In this document: positions 45,158-51,564 of the stretch, piece after piece | Layout of the letters: the number at the start of each line of letters is the position of its first letter | How positions within the stretch are numbered: position 1 is the stretch's first letter | Origin: Yoonia sp. | GTDB lineage: Bacteria; Pseudomonadota; Alphaproteobacteria; Rhodobacterales; Rhodobacteraceae | NCBI RefSeq assembly: GCF_030731595.1 | Contig: NZ_JANQTS010000088.1 | Span: 36,280 to 87,843 of the forward strand | DNA: 51,564 bases | Direction: 5' to 3' | Notes under the pieces: model-generated | Seen by the model: only the letters and a program-made list of their open reading frames with translations | The model's database searches: none | Told to the model about the DNA's origin: nothing | Position numbers and translations under genes: made by a program

Positions 45158-46438
45158 TTAATCTTCAATGGCAAAGGCCACGGAATGGAAATCCGCGACA
45201 ATCCGCGCGGACCAGCCGCTTGATAATCCCGCAAGCGGGGCGGCGATCAAGCTGTCACCGCGCCAAACAGAAGGTGACGCAAGCAGCGATGTTCGTGGTG
45301 TGCCGCTGGTCCGCCAATCAGGGCAATGTCGGATGCCCTCACCCAAAGCCCTGAAACACAGATCAGGCCCAAGCGGCCCCTCAAGAAACCAGCGCGTGTC
45401 CCAAAAAACACCCATCGCATCAGTCAAAGGATGATTTGAGCGGATAACGTCCACGGTTGCTGCCGCTTCGCGCGTCAGGCGCACCCGACCATCGCTTTCT
45501 GGCGACATGATGCATCCACCCAAGGTGACAGTCAGACCTTTGCGCGCCTTGCCCACGACTTCCAAAAGCTGTTCGAACCTTGGGCGATATGTCTTGCTTC
45601 CGACCCATCCGAACGCGGCCGCCATCACGCGACGCGGCGCATCCTCTTTTTCAAGGTCCAAGGCTGGTTGCGAAAAAATAAGGTCACCCGCATCCTGCTG
45701 AACATGGGCGCGGGCGAACTGTCTGGCTGCAATTTGCAAGGACATATGGGCCGCTTGCATATGATCGACCGTCTGCAAAAGCCGTTTACGGGTTAAGCCC
45801 AATTCCTCCAGTTTCCCGAACATCTGGCGGGCACGGACCCGATCAAACCGTGGATCGTCATTGCTGGGATCGTCGGCCCAAGCGATCCTTTCGGCCTTCA
45901 GCCATGTCCGCAAGTCCGAGCGCGCAATGCCCAGCAAAGGGCGCATCAGGGTCAATTCATCACGCTGTGTCACCTGCGCCATGGCCATCAGACCATCAAT
46001 GCCAGAACCACGGGCCAACCGCATCAGAACGGTCTCTAGCTGGTCGTCTTCGGTGTGGCCCAGCCAGACCGACCGGATGTTATAGGCAAACGCCCATTCG
46101 CGGATCGCGGCCCAGCGCCCGTTACGGGCGGCAGCCTGCAAGTTTCCGGTGCCGTCCCAAGTCCATTGAACGACGGTATGTGGCACGCCCAGCGCTTGGG
46201 CCTGCTTGGCAACCAAGGCGATTTCATCCACGGCTTCCGGGCGCAAACCATGATTGATCGTGATTGCACGAAAGGCCTGCGGGCCAAGCGCCTTCACCGC
46301 CAAATGCATCAACGCAATGGAATCGCCCCCGCCGGAAACCGAAAGACCAATGGGGTGTTTTGCAAAAGTATCGGCATGCTGCGCCAGTGCTGCGCGAAAA
46401 CGGGCACTGGTTGCGGCGGGGTCAGAACCTACCGACAT
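45158..46438 (-). CDS. tilS: tRNA(Ile)-lysidine synthase
   Basis: 426-aa enzyme that converts C34 of the isoleucine CAU tRNA to lysidine so that it reads AUA. The PP-loop motif SGGGDS is clear (around 36-41), followed by INHGLRPEA, GHTEDDQLETVLMRLARGSG and MRPLLGIAR. The ATG at 46438 overlaps the end of cpoB by 10 nt. The C-terminal part is less conserved, as usual in the family. Confidence 0.95.
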   Translation of the reverse strand: MSVGSDPAATSARFRAALAQHADTFAKHPIGLSVSGGGDSIALMHLAVKALGPQAFRAITINHGLRPEAVDEIALVAKQAQALGVPHTVVQWTWDGTGNLQAAARNGRWAAIREWAFAYNIRSVWLGHTEDDQLETVLMRLARGSGIDGLMAMAQVTQRDELTLMRPLLGIARSDLRTWLKAERIAWADDPSNDDPRFDRVRARQMFGKLEELGLTRKRLLQTVDHMQAAHMSLQIAARQFARAHVQQDAGDLIFSQPALDLEKEDAPRRVMAAAFGWVGSKTYRPRFEQLLEVVGKARKGLTVTLGGCIMSPESDGRVRLTREAAATVDVIRSNHPLTDAMGVFWDTRWFLEGPLGPDLCFRALGEGIRHCPDWRTSGTPRTSLLASPSVWRGDSLIAAPLAGLSSGWSARIVADFHSVAFAIED

Positions 46439-47241
46439 CCCAAAATTTGCATTTCCCTCTGTGCATCGGTCACAGTGGGGTTGCCGGGAAACCGCACATT
46501 GACCTCGGCCAATGTCAGGCAAGCATCTTGGGTCTGGCCGATTTTGCCCAAGGATGATCCCAACTTGAACAGCGCATCGGGTGCTTTGGGGCCATTGGGA
46601 TCGCCCGAAAACGCCTCTAGATAGGCGCGCGCGGCATTGGTCGTTTCGCCCAACCCCTCCAAAGCCTCACCGCGCAGATAATTTGCGTCGGCTGTCAGCG
46701 GACTACCTGGGTAGGTCGTGACAAAGGCCGCAAGCTGGTCAGCGGCGCTGCGAAAGTCACCAGCTGCGAGCGCCGCCTGCGCCCGCTCAATATCGCCCTG
46801 TTCGCCAATTGCCAAAGCCGGGCCACCGGTCGTGCTGCCGGTCCCCGCATCCGGCACCGCCGGAATTTCCAGACCACCCAGAGGTGTGTCGTCCAGCTGA
46901 CCTATGTCACAGGCCGCCTCAAGCTCGCAAAGGCGGAAGTTCAGATCGCCAATGCGATTATTCGCATCGGAGGTGATGCGATTGACCCTAAACTCCAACT
47001 GCTCGGCATTTGAGGTCAGGCGCTGCAACTCCGCCTCGATCGCGTTGAGACGATCAAGGGGCGTACTGCCAATCGTGCCTGTATTCAAACCACCGGTTGT
47101 TGAAAGCTCACGGCGCAACCGCTGCACATCCACATAAAGCACCGTCAGTTGTTGGCGAATGTCTGCAAGGGTCTCTTCCTGCGCGATGGCAGGCAACGGG
47201 GCCAACAGCAGGGCAAAGACAACAACGACACGGTGCAACAT
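46429..47241 (-). CDS. cpoB: Cell division coordinator CpoB (YbgF)
   Basis: 270-aa periplasmic protein with a signal peptide (cleavage near AIAQ, residue 21), an N-terminal coiled coil (ETLADIRQQLTVLYVDVQRLRREL, in two parts, and AIEAELQRLTSN) and C-terminal TPR repeats (QAALAAGDFRSAADQLAAFV...). CpoB links Tol-Pal constriction to septal wall synthesis. The ATG at 47241 gives the signal peptide. Confidence 0.94.
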   Translation of the reverse strand: MLHRVVVVFALLLAPLPAIAQEETLADIRQQLTVLYVDVQRLRRELSTTGGLNTGTIGSTPLDRLNAIEAELQRLTSNAEQLEFRVNRITSDANNRIGDLNFRLCELEAACDIGQLDDTPLGGLEIPAVPDAGTGSTTGGPALAIGEQGDIERAQAALAAGDFRSAADQLAAFVTTYPGSPLTADANYLRGEALEGLGETTNAARAYLEAFSGDPNGPKAPDALFKLGSSLGKIGQTQDACLTLAEVNVRFPGNPTVTDAQREMQILGCR

Positions 47242-47261
47242 GGAACTTCCTTTGGTCTTGA

Positions 47262-47786
47262 TCAGCTTGTGATCGCCGAGAATGAAAGGACCGTAACAGC
47301 CCGTCGGTTCTGCGAATAGCACGATTCATTCGAACACACTTGAACCGGGCGTTCTTTGCCGAAGCTTGTTACCTGAAGGCGTTGCGATGGCACACCGCGC
47401 GACACCAGATATTCACGCACGGCATTGGCACGGCGTTGACCCAAAGCCAGGTTATATTCGCGTGTGCCCTGCTCGTCGGCATGGCCTTCGATAACGGCGC
47501 GGTAATCGGCATTGGCCAAAAGCCACTGCGCCTGGCCGTTCAAAATCGTCTGGCCTTCGGGAGTGATGGTGGAGGTATCGACTGCAAAGAGAACACGGTC
47601 ACCGATGGTCTGATTAAAGAACAAGGGGCTTGCGGGGTCGTTTGCGGACCCAGCCAACGCGCCATTTGCGCCCAATCCGGCGCCTGCGCCATCCGCGCCG
47701 CCGTTGCCACCAAATCGATCAGGGTTCGTACAGGCCGTTGTAGCCAGCATCAAAAGCACTACCGCCGCTTTTTTAAAGAGTGTCAT
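47262..47786 (-). CDS. pal: Peptidoglycan-associated lipoprotein Pal
   Basis: 174-aa outer-membrane lipoprotein. Lipobox ATTAC with Cys19, a Gly/Ala-rich linker, and an OmpA domain with VIEGHADEQGTREYNLALG and RRANAVREYL. It binds TolB and peptidoglycan to keep the outer membrane tied in during division. It lies between tolB and cpoB, 20 nt before cpoB. Confidence 0.97.
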   Translation of the reverse strand: MTLFKKAAVVLLMLATTACTNPDRFGGNGGADGAGAGLGANGALAGSANDPASPLFFNQTIGDRVLFAVDTSTITPEGQTILNGQAQWLLANADYRAVIEGHADEQGTREYNLALGQRRANAVREYLVSRGVPSQRLQVTSFGKERPVQVCSNESCYSQNRRAVTVLSFSAITS

Positions 47787-47869
47787 AGGTTTTCATCCTG
47801 TTTTTATATGTCTGCTCAGATTTTCTTCTGTGTATAGCACGGCTTTCGCTACAAGGGAATCACGCTTAA

Positions 47870-49186
47870 TCACGGTTGCAACGGTCCCCATGAGGGGTCG
47901 GATGCGCCACCCTGCAATGGCAGAGCCTTCAAATTGCGGCCCGAAATATCGACCGAAAACATCGACGATGTGCCCCCCGCCCCTTGGGTTTCACGGCTGA
48001 ACATGATCACACGCCCATTGGGCGACCATGTCGGGCCCTCATCAAGGAAGGATGAGGTCAACAGGCGCTCTTCGGACCCATCGGTGCGCATGACACCAAT
48101 ATGGAACCGACCGGCGTTTTGCTTGGTGAAAGCCACCAGATCACCGCGGGGCGACCAGACAGGCGTGCCATAGCGACCATCGCCAAATGAGATCCGGCGC
48201 GCCTCGCCGCCGTTGGCAGACATGATGTATAGCTGCTGCGTACCAGAGCGGTCGCTCTCGAAGACGATCTGGCTGCCATCAGGTGACAGACTGGGTGCGG
48301 TTTCAATGGAAGGTGCCGTCGTCAGTTGCATATGCTGACCCGTTGCAAGATCGGTGCGGAAGATGTCGGTATTGCCGCCATTGGACAGGCTGTAGATCAC
48401 CTGCCGCCCGTCACGCGAGAACCGCGGGCTAAAGGCCATCTCGCCCGGTGCGGTCTGCAACTGCTGACGTCCGACGTTGGCCACGTTCAACACATTAATG
48501 CGCGGGAACCCTGATTCAAAGCTGGTGTATAGCACGCGGTCGCCGCTGGGCGAAAAGCGCGGGGCCAGAACGATGCTGCTGCTGTCAGTCAGAAACTGCA
48601 CGTTCGCGCCATCGTAGTCCATGATGGCAAGACGCTTTTGCCGGTTATCCTTTGGGCCGCTCTCAGAGACAAAGACGACGCGACTGTCAAAGAAACCACC
48701 TTCGCCGGTGATCCGGCTATAGACCGCATCAGACACCTTGTGCCCCATGCGCCGCCAGCCGGCGACAGTGCCTGCAAATTGGAGCCCTTCACCAAGTTCC
48801 TGCCCCGAGAACACATCATAAAGGCGGAACTTCACGGTCAACTGGTTCCCGCTGACGTTGACTGCACCAACGATCAAGGCCTGCGCATTGATCGCACGCC
48901 AGTCGGCAAAGGCGACAGGCTGCGCGAAAGAACTGATCTGCGAGATAAAGGCGGCGGCTGGTACTTCACGGAACAGACCGGTTCCGGCAAGGTTTTGCGC
49001 CACGAGCCGCGAAATATCCAAGGCCGCTTGCTGCGCCTCGAAAGTTTCAGCCTGGAAACTGGGGACGGCGAAGGTAATGGGCTCGATCACCCCGTCCGTG
49101 ATTGTCAGTCGCAAGGGGCCATTTTGCGCCAAGGCAGGTCCTGCCAGCATCAGCGTCACCAAAAGTGTCAGAATTCTTTTCATCAT
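47870..49186 (-). CDS. tolB: Tol-Pal periplasmic protein TolB
   Basis: 438-aa periplasmic beta-propeller with signal peptide ([16 protein letters not shown], cleavage at ALAQ). Propeller repeats are visible as [49 protein letters not shown] and [14 protein letters not shown]. Two adjacent ATGs (49186 and 49183) follow GGAGTGAGG; either fits. A longer frame to 49243 has no signal at its N-terminus. Confidence 0.96.
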   Translation of the reverse strand: MMKRILTLLVTLMLAGPALAQNGPLRLTITDGVIEPITFAVPSFQAETFEAQQAALDISRLVAQNLAGTGLFREVPAAAFISQISSFAQPVAFADWRAINAQALIVGAVNVSGNQLTVKFRLYDVFSGQELGEGLQFAGTVAGWRRMGHKVSDAVYSRITGEGGFFDSRVVFVSESGPKDNRQKRLAIMDYDGANVQFLTDSSSIVLAPRFSPSGDRVLYTSFESGFPRINVLNVANVGRQQLQTAPGEMAFSPRFSRDGRQVIYSLSNGGNTDIFRTDLATGQHMQLTTAPSIETAPSLSPDGSQIVFESDRSGTQQLYIMSANGGEARRISFGDGRYGTPVWSPRGDLVAFTKQNAGRFHIGVMRTDGSEERLLTSSFLDEGPTWSPNGRVIMFSRETQGAGGTSSMFSVDISGRNLKALPLQGGASDPSWGPLQP

Positions 49187-49292
49187 CTTTGCCTCACTCC
49201 GCCAGTTCGGATTCTTGCCCGAAACTTGCTCTTTCTTATTCATTTATAGCAGGGGGAAAAAACCTTTTCACCTCACCTACGCGTGTCTTTGC

Positions 49293-50411
49293 CTACCTCA
49301 GGCGCATCCCGCTGGGATCAAACGTGATCACAACATCCTTCCATTGGTCGTATTTGTCGGCAGGCAGTTGGTAGCCACCTGACTGGCAACGCAAAATTGC
49401 GCGCCGTGCAGCTTCAAACGCGATATTTGTAGCACTTTGATCTCCATCGGACGATAGCAACCGGACCTCGCTGCCGATCACAGTGCCATCGCGGTTCAGG
49501 CTAAAGCCCACATCAACAGTCACACGCGCAGCAATCGAACCAGGATCGACGTTCCAGCAGCGGTTCACCGCAACGCGGAAACTATCCCGCTCGGATCCCG
49601 TCATGGGCGGTCCGGCCGCAACAGCCGGAGCCTCGGTTGCACCAAGTGCCGCTTCCAAGGCTGCCGCCACATCATTTGGATTGACCTCTGGCGTGGCGGG
49701 GGTTGAGGGCGTCGTGGCAGGTGCCGGATCATCCTGTGCGGTCTGCGTCTGTGGCTGCGGTGCCGGACGGCTTGGCCGCGTGACAGGACGTACAGAGGTG
49801 GTCGGCGCGAGGTCCTCAATCACGATCTGTGTTGTGGTCTCTTCGGGCGCTGTGGCTTCTTGCTCTTCAGCCACGACGTCTGCCTCGGCGGAATTATCCG
49901 GCACGACCTCTTCGCGAACAATGTCATCCACAACCGCGTCCGGCGGCGGCGGCGCCGTAATTGTCGAGGCCACAGTGGGGGCCTGCGGTGGCGTTGGCTG
50001 CGGGCTGATCTCCAACTCTGGGGTTGGCGGCGGGGCTTCCGGCACAGCGGGCGCGGGCGGCGGCTGATCCTCTGCTTCGGTGACCAACGGGGGCGGCGGT
50101 GGCGGCGGTGGCACTTCGACGACCGGTTGCTCTACCGGGTCGGGAGGCGGTGCTGTCTCGGGCGGCTGCTCTGCGGCGGGTGGCGGTGGTGGTGTTTCAT
50201 CAACGACAGGTGGCACCGGAGCCGCCGGATCAGCATTGCCGGGCACGGGCGTCGTGCGCGCGCGCATCTGGTCAAACTCTTCCCCCGAAATCACCGAGAC
50301 ATCCATCGTTTCAATGCGCAAAGGCTCGGCATTGAATCCCCAGCCGACAATCAGCCAGCCAATCAGCCCCACGTGGCCAATTCCTGAAATGATGGTGCCC
50401 GGCGTTGCCAT
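49293..50411 (-). CDS. tolA: TolA-like energy transducer, proline-rich
   Basis: 372-aa inner-membrane protein linking TolQR to the outer membrane. One N-terminal helix (about 6-25) is followed by a long Pro/Ala/Glu/Thr-rich periplasmic segment (about 55-255, with runs of 5 and 8 prolines) instead of the helical coiled domain of E. coli TolA. The C-terminal domain (about 265-372) keeps cell-envelope TonB/TolA features (VAVNRCWNVDPGSIAARVTVDV, EAARRAILRCQ). Assignment rests mainly on position between tolR and tolB. Confidence 0.92.
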   Translation of the reverse strand: MATPGTIISGIGHVGLIGWLIVGWGFNAEPLRIETMDVSVISGEEFDQMRARTTPVPGNADPAAPVPPVVDETPPPPPAAEQPPETAPPPDPVEQPVVEVPPPPPPPPLVTEAEDQPPPAPAVPEAPPPTPELEISPQPTPPQAPTVASTITAPPPPDAVVDDIVREEVVPDNSAEADVVAEEQEATAPEETTTQIVIEDLAPTTSVRPVTRPSRPAPQPQTQTAQDDPAPATTPSTPATPEVNPNDVAAALEAALGATEAPAVAAGPPMTGSERDSFRVAVNRCWNVDPGSIAARVTVDVGFSLNRDGTVIGSEVRLLSSDGDQSATNIAFEAARRAILRCQSGGYQLPADKYDQWKDVVITFDPSGMRLR

Positions 50412-50414
50412 GAT

Positions 50415-50891
50415 CTAGCCGTCAGTACCGCCCGACACGGGAGGCGCGATATCCGTGACAAGGCCGATGTCCGAGAAACCGCCGGCATTCAGCAGACCCA
50501 TGATCTGGGCCACGCGATTCCAATCGTTGCGGCCATCGGCACGCAGGAAAATCTTGTTGCTTGTGCGTTCAGCAGCAATCGCTTGCAGGCGTTGCACAAG
50601 GACATCCTCGGGCGTCTCGGACTCTTGGATCATGACGCGGCCATCGTTGGTGATTGTTACCGTCAGCGGCTCTTCTTCATCGCCTGCCAAGGCCGTCGCA
50701 GAGGTTTCAGGCAGTTGAACCGGCACACCGACGACCGAAAGCGGGGCTGCCACCATGAAAATAATCAACAATACCATCATCACGTCAACAAAGGGCGTGA
50801 CGTTGATTTCAGACATCGGCTGCGCGCGCCGCGCGCGACGACGCCCACGTCCCCCTTCGCCTCCACCCGGATTGGCTGAAACCGGACCCAT
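50415..50891 (-). CDS. tolR: TolR proton-channel subunit
   Basis: 158-aa inner-membrane protein of the ExbD/TolR family with an Arg-rich N-terminal tail, one helix with the channel aspartate (INVTPFVDVMMVLLIIFMV), and a periplasmic domain ending near IGLVTDIAPP. With TolQ it uses the proton gradient to move TolA. It lies 2 nt after tolQ and 3 nt before tolA. Confidence 0.96.
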   Translation of the reverse strand: MGPVSANPGGGEGGRGRRRARRAQPMSEINVTPFVDVMMVLLIIFMVAAPLSVVGVPVQLPETSATALAGDEEEPLTVTITNDGRVMIQESETPEDVLVQRLQAIAAERTSNKIFLRADGRNDWNRVAQIMGLLNAGGFSDIGLVTDIAPPVSGGTDG

Positions 50892-50893
50892 GA

Positions 50894-51564
50894 TCAGCTA
50901 TCCAACTGGCGACTGAGGATCGTCGCAAACTCGTCGGCGAAGGCTTCATAGCCGCGCAGGATGCGGTCACTGTCGGACGACAGCTTGTTATAGTAGATGA
51001 CGGCGGGAATAGCCGCGATCAGGCCAAGGCCCGTTGCAAGCAAGGCTTCCGCGATACCGGGTGCCACGACGGCAAGGTTCGTGGTTTGGGCTTCGGCGAT
51101 TTCGATAAACGCATTCATGATTCCCCAGACTGTCCCGAACAGGCCGACAAAAGGCGCCGTTGATCCAACCGTTGCGAGCACCGAAAGGCTCTTTTGAAGC
51201 TCTGCGGCTTGTTTGGCGATCGCTACGTCCATAGAGCGGTCTATCCGCGCGGTCGCTCCGGCAATCAGCCCACCATCCTGCCTGTGTGACCTGCGCCATT
51301 CAAGCATGCCTGCGGCGAATATCTTTTCGGACGGGCCTTCGGGATCAGCGCCAATCTGATCGAAAAGCGTATCCAAAGGCTCGCCTGACCAGAAGGCGCG
51401 GTCAAATATCTCCGCCTCGGCCCGCGCTTTGCGATACTGGATGGTTTTGTCGATAATCACGGCCCAGCACCACACAGAGGCTGCCATCAACATGATCATG
51501 ACGATTTTAACGGTAATTGTCGCGCGCGCGAACAACGCCCACATTGTGAATTCGTGTGCTGCTT
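50894..51564 (-). CDS. tolQ: TolQ proton-channel subunit (partial at window edge)
   Basis: MotA/TolQ/ExbB family inner-membrane protein with three helices, including VGSTAPFVGLFGTVWGIMNAF and GIAEALLATGLGLIAAIPAVIYYN. An ATG at 51544 exists, but the frame stays open to the window edge (...HEF-T-MWALFARAT), and family members usually have ~15 residues before MWALFARAT. I therefore treat the gene as cut by the edge. First visible gene of the tol-pal operon. Confidence 0.94.
   Translation of the reverse strand, partial: AAHEFTMWALFARATITVKIVMIMLMAASVWCWAVIIDKTIQYRKARAEAEIFDRAFWSGEPLDTLFDQIGADPEGPSEKIFAAGMLEWRRSHRQDGGLIAGATARIDRSMDVAIAKQAAELQKSLSVLATVGSTAPFVGLFGTVWGIMNAFIEIAEAQTTNLAVVAPGIAEALLATGLGLIAAIPAVIYYNKLSSDSDRILRGYEAFADEFATILSRQLDS

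Noticed and set aside
49600-50250. Glycine-rich plus-strand frame (49483-50067) as a surface protein
   Set aside because: It is the antisense image of the proline-rich TolA spacer (CCN codons read as GGN).

Overview
The window looks like chromosomal DNA of a marine alphaproteobacterium of the Rhodobacteraceae/Roseobacter group. The basis is the gene order: ctaC-ctaB-coxF-ctaG-ctaE-surf1-thrC-M16 peptidase, a flp-cpaB-cpaC-ompA-cpaE-cpaF-tadB-tadC-tadD type Tad locus, tolQ-tolR-tolA-tolB-pal-cpoB-tilS-ftsH, and a formate-THF ligase next to folD. Protein styles and frequent ATGA start/stop overlaps agree. I cannot name a genus. Coding density is high and I see no rRNA, tRNA, CRISPR array, prophage or insertion sequence.

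Positions 1-7340 hold a divergent uptake and catabolism cluster. On the minus strand are an ABC ATPase, a SnoaL-like protein and a HisD-family dehydrogenase. On the plus strand are a sugar-type binding protein, two permeases and a double-domain SnoaL-like protein. Two 16-base sites that are exact reverse complements of each other lie in the shared promoter region and look like LacI-family operators. The substrate is unknown; this is the best candidate in the window for an undescribed metabolic system.

Positions 7392-14897 (minus strand) hold the cytochrome aa3 oxidase assembly operon (subunits II and III, haem O synthase, CoxF-like protein, CtaG, SURF1), followed by threonine synthase, an M16 peptidase and a GNAT acetyltransferase. 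Subunit I is not here. Positions 15079-22800 hold housekeeping genes: tldD, an unrecognised protein, dprA, topA, a two-subunit 3-oxoacid CoA-transferase and a small acetyltransferase, then a convergent lytic transglycosylase.

Positions 23640-34970 hold a Tad (tight adherence) pilus locus with two tandem Flp-type pilins, CpaB, the secretin CpaC, an OmpA-like lipoprotein, TadZ/CpaE, the ATPase CpaF, TadB, TadC, two TPR lipoproteins and the prepilin peptidase. TadE/F/G-type minor pilins and a CpaD homologue are missing from the locus. A conserved AAA+ ATPase of unknown function follows directly (35098-36408) and may be connected to it.

Positions 36557-39646 hold two genes of the ligase-associated DNA repair set (Lhr-like helicase and PdeM-type phosphoesterase) without the ligase and exonuclease partners. 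Positions 39643-43033 (minus) hold folD, fhs and a MOSC-domain protein. Positions 43162-51564 (minus) hold ftsH, tilS and the complete Tol-Pal envelope system, with tolQ cut by the right edge of the window.
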